A DNA stretch of 64,000 nucleotides from Chitinophaga barathri. Its GTDB lineage: Bacteria; Bacteroidota; Bacteroidia; Chitinophagales; Chitinophagaceae. Made by a program: the position numbers and the translations under genes. Location of the stretch: positions 1 to 64,000 of the forward strand of contig NZ_RMBX01000016.1 of NCBI RefSeq assembly GCF_003807585.1, read 5' to 3'. Each line of letters begins with the position of its first letter. The first letter of the stretch is position 1. The notes below the pieces were generated by a model. That model was not told where the DNA came from. It was given only the letters and a program-made list of their open reading frames with translations, and ran no database searches. Positions 7,051 through 15,187 of the stretch are shown here, piece after piece.

Positions 7051-8991
7051 ATGCGATACCTTGTAACCCTCTTCCTGGTAACCCTTCTTTTACCTTCATG
7101 CCATCAGCGCCCCGCCAACGTGAGCGCCGTATTGGACAAAGCCGGCGGCAACCGCGCGGAGCTTGAAAAAGTGATTGAGCATTGTAAAGACGACCCGGAT
7201 AAACTGAAAGCCGCGTATTTTCTCATCGGCAATATGGACGGGCATTATACGCTCACGGGAGACGAGATGAAACATTACGCGGGGATCTTCACCGTACTGG
7301 ATTCCCTGCACCGCCACAAGATACCGGTGCCCATCACCTCCCCCATCCTTGCGCAGGCCTGGGATTCGCTGGTAAAGACCGGCGGGGCCCCAAAGAAAGG
7401 AGACATGCAGCAACAGCCTGATCACCTTGCACTGAAAGCGGACTTTCTCATACAGCATATAGACAGCAGTGTACAGGTCTGGAAAACCAGCCCCTGGTGC
7501 AAAGGACTTTCCGTGGAGGCATTCTGCGAATACATCCTCCCTTACCGTGCCGCCACCGAAGCGCCGGAGCCGGTGCACGAACGTATGCGCGCAAGGTTTG
7601 CCGCGCTCAGGGATACCTGCAAAGCCCGTAACCGTTATGACTTCACCGAACAGTTCAACCTGCAGGCGCGCGCCTTTATGGGCGTCAGTAATATGATGCG
7701 CCTCTACCCTTTCGATATCAGCATCAGCCAGATGGAAAAAGGCCGCCGGGGCTCCTGCGAGCACCTCGCGCAGTTTGAAATGATGGCGCTGCGGGCCAAC
7801 GGCATACCCGCCGCCATCGACTATGTACCCATGTGGGGCGATCTCAACCGCGGCCATACCTGGAATGTGGTGCTGAAAGAAGACGGCACCACCTACCCCT
7901 TCGACGCCACCGCGCTTATTTTCGGAGGTATCTACACATATCCTTACCGCTTCTGCAAAGTATACCGGAGAATGTTTGCCGCACAGCCACGGACCATCCC
8001 GCCCCGGCAGGAAGTGCCCGAAAGCCTGGTGGACATACACGACATGGATGTGACAGAACTTTACAACCAGGTGAGCGACCTGGACATCCCGCTGACCCGC
8101 AAATTTGATCTGCCGCGCGAATACGCCATACTTTGCACATTCAGAACGACCAGCTGGGGCGCCCAGGCCTACGGCCCCATCCGGAACGGCCGCGCCACTT
8201 TCCAAAAAATGGGGCGCAACCTGTTATATATCGTGATGTATTATCACCAGGGCACGTTTTATCCCGCCACGAACCCTTTCATCCTGGACAAAAACGGGCA
8301 GCTTCGTTATGTACAGTTGTCCGGGCAAACGCTGGCGATGACCTTATTACGAAAATATCCCTGTTTCCCTTTCTCCCTCAATCACATGAAAGCGATGACA
8401 GGCGGACGGTTCCAGGGGGCAAACAAAGCCGACTTCTCGGATTCCGTCAATCTTTTCACCGTCACGCAGGTGCCGGAAAAGATAGAATCGGCGGACGTCA
8501 CCACCGCACAACCTTTCCGGTATGTACGTTTTATACCCGCTGCCAAAGTGCGGGCGAACATAGCGGAGTTGCAGTTCATCGGCAAAGACGGCCTACCTTT
8601 AAAGGGTAAAGTGACCGGCTTCCCGGATGTATCGCAGGAAGAAACGGGCACCGCGCTGGTAAATGCATTTGACGGCGATGTAGGAACGTATTTTTCCGGC
8701 ATGCAGGACGGCGTATGCTGGGCCGGGCTGGACCTCGGGCAGCCGCGGCAGCTTACCCGCATCCGCTACTGCCCCCGCAGCGACACCAATTTTATACTGG
8801 AGGGTGATGAATACGAGCTCCGGTACTGGGACGGCGCACGCTGGACAATAGCAGGCAAACAGGTGGCCACCGACCAGCAAGTAGTATTTCAGCAGGTGCC
8901 CGCCGGCGCCGTGTATATACTTCATAATTTAACCCGCGGCAATGAAGAAAGAATCTTTACTTACGAAAATGGCAGGCAGGTATGGTGGTAA
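7051..8991 (+). CDS. Transglutaminase-like lipoprotein with C-terminal discoidin-like domain
   Basis: The 646-residue protein has a lipoprotein signal (LLLPSC, Cys17). A transglutaminase-like core at about residues 200-300 shows the Cys-His-Asp order: RGSCEHLAQF, then RGHTWNVVL, then YPFDATAL. The C-terminal part (about 480-640) includes RYVRFIPAAKVRANIAELQF and an FDGDVGTYFSG segment resembling F5/8-type (discoidin) carbohydrate-binding modules. It probably acts at the cell surface, as a protease or cross-linking enzyme with a glycan-binding tail. The last 50 bp overlap the start of the next gene. The substrate is unknown. Confidence 0.85.
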   Translation: MRYLVTLFLVTLLLPSCHQRPANVSAVLDKAGGNRAELEKVIEHCKDDPDKLKAAYFLIGNMDGHYTLTGDEMKHYAGIFTVLDSLHRHKIPVPITSPILAQAWDSLVKTGGAPKKGDMQQQPDHLALKADFLIQHIDSSVQVWKTSPWCKGLSVEAFCEYILPYRAATEAPEPVHERMRARFAALRDTCKARNRYDFTEQFNLQARAFMGVSNMMRLYPFDISISQMEKGRRGSCEHLAQFEMMALRANGIPAAIDYVPMWGDLNRGHTWNVVLKEDGTTYPFDATALIFGGIYTYPYRFCKVYRRMFAAQPRTIPPRQEVPESLVDIHDMDVTELYNQVSDLDIPLTRKFDLPREYAILCTFRTTSWGAQAYGPIRNGRATFQKMGRNLLYIVMYYHQGTFYPATNPFILDKNGQLRYVQLSGQTLAMTLLRKYPCFPFSLNHMKAMTGGRFQGANKADFSDSVNLFTVTQVPEKIESADVTTAQPFRYVRFIPAAKVRANIAELQFIGKDGLPLKGKVTGFPDVSQEETGTALVNAFDGDVGTYFSGMQDGVCWAGLDLGQPRQLTRIRYCPRSDTNFILEGDEYELRYWDGARWTIAGKQVATDQQVVFQQVPAGAVYILHNLTRGNEERIFTYENGRQVWW

Positions 8992-10159
8992 CACCCTTGC
9001 CGTGGAGATTGTAACGATATGCCTGCTGCTGGCGGTAATCGCCCGCAGCCGGGCGTATGTATGCGGCTACAGCGCGGCCCTGCTGCTCACGCTGATGATG
9101 CACCCGGCCCTGAAGCCCCGGAAATGGTATCTCTACGCCGCAGCCGTACTGCTGCTGGCCCTGCCGCTGCTGCTCGCCGCCGGCCTGAAACAGGATTCCA
9201 GCAGGGGACGGCTGCTGATCTATAAAGTATCCACCAACATTCTGAAAGAACATTTTCCATCGGGCATAGGCTGGGGCAGGTACAAAGAAGTGTATAACTA
9301 CTACCAGGCAGACTACTTCCGAAAAGGCGCCTACACTGAAAAAGAAATGCTCCTTGCGGACAATACCTGGTTTGCCTTCAACGATTATTACCAATGGCTG
9401 ATCGAAGGCGGATGGATAGCGGCGGCGCTGATACCGCTCTGCCTCGCCCTGATCATATTCCTCTGCATCCGCGCATTACAAAAGCGGAACACCCCGCTGA
9501 ACGTATCCGCCGTGGCGCAGCTGGCGGCTATTATGATCGCGGCCTGTTTCACCCATGTGTTCGAAAGACCGCTGCCGCAGTTCATCACCGTATTTTCTTT
9601 GTCGGTGATCATCGGCCTGCGCTGGCAGATATCACTGGTGCCTACTGTGTTCGTATGCCTTATTCACTACGGGCAATATCTCCTGCATTTCCGCAGTTAT
9701 CAGCAACTGGCCGAAACAAAAGAACTGCTGGCCACCGGCAGCCGGGCGCAGGCGCTGGATAACTTCGATACACTATACCCGGTTTTACAAAATGAGCCGG
9801 GTTTTCTAAAACTCTATGGCACCCACCTGCTGGAAATGAACCAGCCTGCCCGGGCTGTACCCGTGCTGGAAGAAGCCAACCGGCGGCAGCCCCAAAATAC
9901 CTGGCTGATTAAACTGGCGGAAGCCTATGAGGCCAATGCCCAAACAAAACAGGCGGAAGACACCTACCTTGTAGCGGCCTACATGGTCCCCAACAGGTTT
10001 GTTTCCAAAATGAAACTTTTTACTTTTTACCAGCGCCAGCAACGCCCGCGGGAAGCAACGTTCTGGGGGAAAGCCATACTGGAACAGCCGGTAAAGGTTC
10101 CCTCCCGGCAGGTCAATTCGATCAGGGATTATATTTCTGCCAACATGATTGTACAATAA
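8942..10159 (+). CDS. O-antigen ligase-like membrane protein with TPRs, apparently 5'-truncated
   Basis: The 405-residue product begins directly in a region resembling the middle of O-antigen ligase/polymerase-type proteins: hydrophobic segments at about 20-37, 41-51 and 61-80, then DSSRGRLLIYKVSTNILKEH and GIGWGRYKEVYNYYQADYF, the large periplasmic loop. Further membrane helices follow at about 150-240, then helical TPR-like repeats (about 255-400). Family members normally have about five more N-terminal helices. Here the first 16 codons overlap the preceding gene out of frame. It may be a remnant or a minimal derivative, and function is doubtful. Confidence 0.65.
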   Translation: MKKESLLTKMAGRYGGNTLAVEIVTICLLLAVIARSRAYVCGYSAALLLTLMMHPALKPRKWYLYAAAVLLLALPLLLAAGLKQDSSRGRLLIYKVSTNILKEHFPSGIGWGRYKEVYNYYQADYFRKGAYTEKEMLLADNTWFAFNDYYQWLIEGGWIAAALIPLCLALIIFLCIRALQKRNTPLNVSAVAQLAAIMIAACFTHVFERPLPQFITVFSLSVIIGLRWQISLVPTVFVCLIHYGQYLLHFRSYQQLAETKELLATGSRAQALDNFDTLYPVLQNEPGFLKLYGTHLLEMNQPARAVPVLEEANRRQPQNTWLIKLAEAYEANAQTKQAEDTYLVAAYMVPNRFVSKMKLFTFYQRQQRPREATFWGKAILEQPVKVPSRQVNSIRDYISANMIVQ

Positions 10160-10220
10160 GCCTCTCTCAAACATGGTTGCGTTCTTTATGTGTTGAATGG
10201 TGAAGGGAATATTGCGGGCA

Positions 10221-10236
10221 GGTGTAATTTTACACC
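10221..10236. promoter_or_regulatory. 16-bp inverted repeat upstream of the Roco gene
   Basis: GGTGTAA-TT-TTACACC has 7-bp perfect arms and a 2-bp centre. It ends 33 bp before the Roco ATG, which suits an operator for a dimeric regulator at the promoter. Confidence 0.4.
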
Positions 10237-10269
10237 CTGTATTCCACACCAAAACGCACATCACCCGCC

Positions 10270-13185
10270 ATGAAACCAACCAATGCAACAGCGCTTATCC
10301 GTGCGCTGGAAGAGGAATGTAATATTAAGCTGAGTGAAGTAAGTGAAGATGATTTTATGCTAAGAGAGCGCTCGTTCGTCATAGAGGATGAAGAAGTAAT
10401 ATCGCTCAACCTTGTCAATTGCCAGCTCATTTCAGTTCCACAATCGTTATCCGCATTCACCCGGCTTGAGTCCCTTTATCTCGACAACAATAGGATTACT
10501 GACATTTTGCCTTTATGCCTGAATATTACACTCAGGAACCTGGTCTTGTCATCCAACGAATTGACTGACATCACACCGCTGGCCCGGCTTCAGCAGCTCG
10601 AAATGTTGCGCATGAGTAATAACAGGATAGATGATATTACTCCCCTGAAAAACCTTTCCAGATTACAATATCTGTATCTCGGCGGTAATTCTATCAGTGA
10701 TATCGCCCCATTGAGAACCTGCGAAAAGTTGAAGACACTGATCCTCAACAACAACAACATTGAAAACATTACAAGCCTCAGGCGGTTAAGTTATCTCAAA
10801 AGGCTAAGCCTTTCTACAAACCCCGGCCTCACAAGGCTGTATACACTCAGGCATCTGACAGAACTCAGGGTTCTGGACCTCTCCGGATTATCCATCAGGC
10901 GTCCGCCTTCTTTTGCCACGCTGAAAAAACTTGATACATTAGGGCTCTCGCAATGCTTTATCAGCGACATAAGTTTTCTTGCGGATACTCCTAACCTGAC
11001 CCATCTTTATCTGAATAAAAACAATCTTTGGGACATCAACCCGGTCAGGCATCTGAAAAAATTACGCGCGCTTGATCTCAGTCACAACCACATCAAAGAC
11101 ATTTCCCCTCTGAGAGATATTAAAGGTCAACTGAAACATTTAAATGTCCGGAACAATGATATTAGGGAGCTGCCCGGCTGGTTCTTCGAATATACAAGCT
11201 GGTTTAATGCGCTTGGCTTCTCTGACAACCCCATCGAAAACATCCCCTCCGGGATACTAAAGCTGGATCCCCCGGCCATACTCAACTACCTAAAATCCCT
11301 CGAAACAAACACGCAGCCTATCAATGAAATTAAAGTCATCCTCCTGGGCGACGGTTCCGCCGGTAAAACATCCCTGCTGAACCACCTACTGGGCCGCCCC
11401 TTCAACCCCTCCGAATCACAAACGCATGGCATTAACCTGCAAAACCTCAAACTGGATAACGGCGTTACCATCAAACTATGGGACTTTGGCGGCCAGGACA
11501 TCATGCATCATACCCACCAGTTTTTCCTCACACAAAACAGCATTTACATCCTGCTGCTCAATGCCCGCGAAAACAGCGACACGGAAAAGTGGCTGAAACT
11601 CATACAGGTGTTCGGAGGGGATTCTCCGGTCATCATCGCTACCAACAAGATCGACGAAAATGCATCCGCACACGAGAATATCAAATACCTCAATACAAAA
11701 TACCCGAATATCAACAGCCGGTATGTAAAGATCTCCTGCCGAAAAAAAACGGGGCTCAAAGACCTGAAAAAAATGCTCCTCACCACTGTCAACGAACTTA
11801 GCCATGTACGAACCCTATGGAGCTACAGTTGGCTGAAAGTAAAAGGAGAACTGGAGGCAATGCGGGAAGGGCACCTGCTGAAAGACTATATCCACTACGA
11901 CAAATACGAGGAACTTTGCGACAAGTTTGAAGTTCCCGTCCTGCAACGGGATACCCTGATAAAATGGCTCCACCAGCTGGGCGTGATCACTTATTTTTCA
12001 GATCACGGGCTGAGCGAAACACACGTCATCAATCCCTCCTGGATCACCCAGGCATTTTACACGATCATCAACAGCAGGCTGGTAGCCAGTCATCACGGCA
12101 AGTTTCACCTGAAACAGCTGGAGCGGATCCTTCACAAAACAAAATATCCCGCACAAAAACACGCCTTCCTGCTGAACCTCATGAAAAAGTTCGAATTGTG
12201 CTACCAGATCGATGAAGAGAACTTTATCCTGCCGGACCTGCTGAGTAAAGAAGAGCCAGATTTTGAATTCCCGGAGAAAGGCCTGCTGACGCTGAAAGTG
12301 AAATACAAAAATCTCCTGCCCAAATCGGTATTGCCAAAGTTTATGGTCCGCCGCCACGAAGAAATCCACCAGGACATCAAATGGCGCACAGGCCTCGTCA
12401 TCTCCAACCCCTTTTATGAAAGCACCGGCCTCATCCGTGTGGACCAGGAAGATAAAGAGATCACCTGTTACGTACACGGGCAGGAAAAACGCGGGTATAT
12501 TGCCGGCATTGTGTCCGACTTTGAGAAGATCAACAAACTGTACGAGGGGCTTGATTACGAGATCTGCATCCGCTGTTTCTGCCCGCAGTGCCGCCATTCG
12601 GACAAACCTCATTATTTTGATTACAACGCCCTTATAAGCGCCAGGGATAATAACAACGACTTCCATCTCTGCAAGTTTTCAGGCCAGCGCGTCCGGATCA
12701 ATGAACTGCTGGGCGTGCTGATGACGCGAAAGGAAATGGAACAGGAGATCGAAAAACTGATAGGCACCACTTCGTACAAGATCAAAAAAACAGTGGAGAA
12801 CGGCATTACAGACGAGCTGATCAGGATCATCCAGTCCGTGTTCAGCAGCGTATCCTATCTCCTGTTCGACAACACCGAGAAGTCTTACCATGTACCCCTG
12901 CACGTAATGCTGCGGGCCATTTTCGGCAGCGCGGTAGTGTCAGACGAAATGCAGGCGGCCGGGCGGGCGGACATCATCTTAAAAACGGAACATTACATTT
13001 ACATATTCGAGATCAAGCTGGACGGCAGTTCCATAGATGCCATCAGCCAGATACACCGTAAAAAATATTATCTCCCCTACGAGCTGGAAAACAAAAAGAT
13101 CATTCTCGTGGGCCTCAATTTCAGCAGCCAGACGCGCAATATCCACGATTTTAAGATCGCGTCACGCGACCCGGTGCACGTCTGA
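10270..13185 (+). CDS. LRR-Roc-COR (Roco) GTPase fused to a PD-(D/E)XK nuclease-like domain
   Basis: The 971-residue protein is modular. Residues about 45-335 are some 12 leucine-rich repeats of about 22 residues (LxxLxLxxNxIxDIxPL). Residues about 350-520 form a Roc GTPase: P-loop GDGSAGKT at 360-367, switch II WDFGGQD at 404-410 and base-specificity NKID at 459-462. A COR domain follows (about 530-760), then a Cys-rich segment (CIRCFCPQC, about 770). The last 110 residues resemble PDDEXK_9/DUF1703 nuclease domains: GRADI with Asp901, then FEIK with Glu914 and Lys916, then Gln927. That domain is usually joined to AAA-ATPases. There is no signal peptide, so it should be cytosolic. I infer an LRR sensor, GTPase switch and nuclease effector, possibly a defence protein. 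Confidence 0.9.
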   Translation: MKPTNATALIRALEEECNIKLSEVSEDDFMLRERSFVIEDEEVISLNLVNCQLISVPQSLSAFTRLESLYLDNNRITDILPLCLNITLRNLVLSSNELTDITPLARLQQLEMLRMSNNRIDDITPLKNLSRLQYLYLGGNSISDIAPLRTCEKLKTLILNNNNIENITSLRRLSYLKRLSLSTNPGLTRLYTLRHLTELRVLDLSGLSIRRPPSFATLKKLDTLGLSQCFISDISFLADTPNLTHLYLNKNNLWDINPVRHLKKLRALDLSHNHIKDISPLRDIKGQLKHLNVRNNDIRELPGWFFEYTSWFNALGFSDNPIENIPSGILKLDPPAILNYLKSLETNTQPINEIKVILLGDGSAGKTSLLNHLLGRPFNPSESQTHGINLQNLKLDNGVTIKLWDFGGQDIMHHTHQFFLTQNSIYILLLNARENSDTEKWLKLIQVFGGDSPVIIATNKIDENASAHENIKYLNTKYPNINSRYVKISCRKKTGLKDLKKMLLTTVNELSHVRTLWSYSWLKVKGELEAMREGHLLKDYIHYDKYEELCDKFEVPVLQRDTLIKWLHQLGVITYFSDHGLSETHVINPSWITQAFYTIINSRLVASHHGKFHLKQLERILHKTKYPAQKHAFLLNLMKKFELCYQIDEENFILPDLLSKEEPDFEFPEKGLLTLKVKYKNLLPKSVLPKFMVRRHEEIHQDIKWRTGLVISNPFYESTGLIRVDQEDKEITCYVHGQEKRGYIAGIVSDFEKINKLYEGLDYEICIRCFCPQCRHSDKPHYFDYNALISARDNNNDFHLCKFSGQRVRINELLGVLMTRKEMEQEIEKLIGTTSYKIKKTVENGITDELIRIIQSVFSSVSYLLFDNTEKSYHVPLHVMLRAIFGSAVVSDEMQAAGRADIILKTEHYIYIFEIKLDGSSIDAISQIHRKKYYLPYELENKKIILVGLNFSSQTRNIHDFKIASRDPVHV

Positions 13186-13250
13186 GGCTGTTGCTTCCGC
13201 CTCGTGATATGAGATTTTTACGGTAATTTCCCCTTTTATTCCAACAGGGA

Positions 13251-14054
13251 ATGATCATTTCAACTATGACGGAAGTAATACAACTCAGGCAGGTAAATGT
13301 GACACGGTACGTGACGCCGCTCAGGGAAGGCGGAAGCCTCCCGGCCATTGCAGAGGCGGATGACGGCTTTTTGTACGTGCTGAAGTTCCGCGGCGCGGGG
13401 CAAGGCATCAAGGCACTGATCGCGGAGCTGATCGGTGGGGAAATAGCACGCCTGCTGGGCCTGAAAGTGCCCGAACTCGTATTTGCCAGCCTTGACAGCG
13501 CCTTTGGCCGCACAGAGCCGGACGAAGAAATACAAGACCTCCTGAAAGCCAGCGTGGGACTCAATCTTGGCCTGCATTACCTTTCGGGCGCCATCACCTT
13601 CGACCCCACCACCACTACCATCGATCCGCTCACGGCTTCACGCATCGTGTGGCTGGACTGCCTGCTTACCAACGTGGACCGGACGGCGCGCAATACCAAT
13701 ATGCTGCTCTGGAACCGCGAACTGTGGCTGATAGACCATGGCGCGGCCCTTTATTTCCATCACTCCTGGACCAATTGGGAAGAACAGTCCAAAAAACCTT
13801 TTGTACAGGTAAAGGAACATGTGCTGCTTCCTTACGCCAGCGAACTGGCCGCCGTGGATGCCGGATACAAGGCCCTGCTAACGCCCGCGCATATCCGCGC
13901 CGTAGTATCCCTCATCCCTGACGAGTGGCTGATCACACACGGCGAAGAGCCCGAAGCGTCCCGCGAGGTGTACTATCAGTTCCTGACCACGCGTTTACAA
14001 CATTCCCCTATCTTTTTAAACGAAGCACTACATGCCAGACAATCACTTATATGA
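13251..14054 (+). CDS. HipA-like protein kinase
   Basis: This 267-residue protein has a HipA/PI3-4-kinase-like core: a nucleotide-binding lysine in FLYVLKFRGAGQG (about residues 40-52), the catalytic segment WLDCLLTNVDRTARNTNMLL (about 138-157) with Asp-Arg-x-x-x-Asn, and a metal-binding LIDHGAAL (about 164-171). It lacks the N-terminal HipA subdomain, so it is a short form. The start could be ATG 13251 or 13266. It overlaps the DUF3037 gene by 23 bp. HipA itself is a Ser/Thr kinase toxin paired with HipB, but no HipB-like HTH gene is present. The target is unknown. Confidence 0.82.
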   Translation: MIISTMTEVIQLRQVNVTRYVTPLREGGSLPAIAEADDGFLYVLKFRGAGQGIKALIAELIGGEIARLLGLKVPELVFASLDSAFGRTEPDEEIQDLLKASVGLNLGLHYLSGAITFDPTTTTIDPLTASRIVWLDCLLTNVDRTARNTNMLLWNRELWLIDHGAALYFHHSWTNWEEQSKKPFVQVKEHVLLPYASELAAVDAGYKALLTPAHIRAVVSLIPDEWLITHGEEPEASREVYYQFLTTRLQHSPIFLNEALHARQSLI

Positions 14055-14409
14055 ATATGCGGTGATCCGTGTTGTGCCGCGGGTGGAAAGGGAGGAATTC
14101 CTGAACATCGGCGTGATCCTGTTCTGCAAGCAGAAAAAGTTCCTGCAGGCCATGATCACTCTCAACGAGGAAAAACTACGGATACTTTATCCCGAACTCG
14201 ATATCGAAGCGCTCAAAGGATATGTGATGGCTTTTGAGAAAGTCACCCACGGCGAAGGCCCCATCGGCCAGCTGGACCTTGCCAGCCGCTTCCGCTGGCT
14301 CACGGCCATGCGCAGCTCCATCCTCCAGACCTCACGGGTACATCCCGGCCTCTGCGGCGGCAGCCCGGAAGAAACGGTTAATAGATTACATGCAGAACTG
14401 GTGTTATAA
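14032..14409 (+). CDS. DUF3037 protein, partner of the HipA-like kinase
   Basis: The 125-residue protein begins LYEYAVIRVVPRVEREEFLNIGVILF, the signature N-terminus of DUF3037. The family function is unknown. Its first 23 bp lie inside the end of the HipA-like gene in another frame, so the pair must be co-transcribed and probably translationally coupled. From my knowledge of Bacteroidota genomes, HipA-like plus DUF3037 is a recurrent pair, which suggests a two-part unit (possibly toxin and modulator). No DNA-binding motif is visible. A strong terminator follows at 14427-14455. Confidence 0.82.
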   Translation: MPDNHLYEYAVIRVVPRVEREEFLNIGVILFCKQKKFLQAMITLNEEKLRILYPELDIEALKGYVMAFEKVTHGEGPIGQLDLASRFRWLTAMRSSILQTSRVHPGLCGGSPEETVNRLHAELVL

Positions 14410-14426
14410 AAACAGGCTCAAATAAA

Positions 14427-14455
14427 ACGGGGAGCTTGCGCGGCTCCCCGTTCTT
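14427..14455 (+). terminator. Terminator of the HipA-DUF3037 unit
   Basis: A perfect 9-bp stem (14427-14435 against 14443-14451) with a 7-nt loop is followed by a T-rich run. It lies 17 bp after the DUF3037 stop codon. Confidence 0.8.
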
Positions 14456-14555
14456 CCTTACTACGTCCACCTGGTTCCCAAACATTCGTTCTTTTCAGCA
14501 CGGTTCCTTTATAGAGATCCCATACTTTCAAAACCATTTTAGTTAACTTAACTGT

Positions 14556-15008
14556 TTACGCTGCATCCCTCAAAGCTCTCACTTCATCATGAGACGCTCT
14601 GAGCGACTGCATCTGGGAAGTAAGTACTTCTCTCAGGTAAGACGGAAGGCCGTCTTCCTTTAATGCCATTTTATAGGCGTTCTGCGCGGCATCTTCTCCC
14701 GCTTCACAATTGGCCAGCACGGTTTTACGGTCGTTGCCCGTAAAGGCCGCCTTTACATCCATCCATGCGCGGTATATCCTGCCGGCTACGGTAGTGCCTC
14801 TTTCCACGTCACCTCCCGCAGACCTTACCTCGGCGGCGAGGGTTTCCCTGATGTCCTGGCTTTCACCGATCATGCCGGTAAACAGTCTTTCCAGGTCGGT
14901 ATCGTCGGTTTTTAATTCCTTCAGGGCCGTCTGATACCCGGCAATACGGTCGTTATGAATAGCAATCAGGTCATTCAGGATGCCTGTTGTTTCTTGTATC
15001 TCTTTCAT
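14556..15008 (-). CDS. DUF2383 / PA2169-type four-helix-bundle protein
   Basis: The 150-residue protein begins MKEIQETTGILNDLIAIHNDRIAGYQTAL. It continues as an almost all-helical, charged protein with the conserved ETLAAEVRSAGGDVERG and YRAWMDVKAAFTGNDR segments of the DUF2383 (PA2169) family. These are ferritin-like four-helix bundles of unknown function, often seen with stress genes. The longest frame extends to 15137, but those 43 extra residues have no family resemblance; ATG 15008 is the start. It is monocistronic and divergent from the ABC exporter at 15188. Confidence 0.88.
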   Translation of the reverse strand: MKEIQETTGILNDLIAIHNDRIAGYQTALKELKTDDTDLERLFTGMIGESQDIRETLAAEVRSAGGDVERGTTVAGRIYRAWMDVKAAFTGNDRKTVLANCEAGEDAAQNAYKMALKEDGLPSYLREVLTSQMQSLRASHDEVRALRDAA

Positions 15009-15153
15009 AAAAATGGGTTTTGGCTCACAGTATACAGGGCCATAAACATGCCATCCCCCTAAACCGCCTGTTTCCGGCCTGTTTTGCCCATTCTGTAGAT
15101 ATCCGTCCATGGCGTACCATACGCATTTCGGGGGCAATCTGCCAAATAATAAC

Positions 15154-15161
15154 TAGCTTTG
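15154..15161 (+). promoter_or_regulatory. -7 promoter element of the MsbA-like gene
   Basis: TAGCTTTG exactly matches TAnnTTTG and lies 26 bp before the ATG at 15188. Confidence 0.5.
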
Positions 15162-15187
15162 CACGTTTTATCTAGATTAATCAATAC

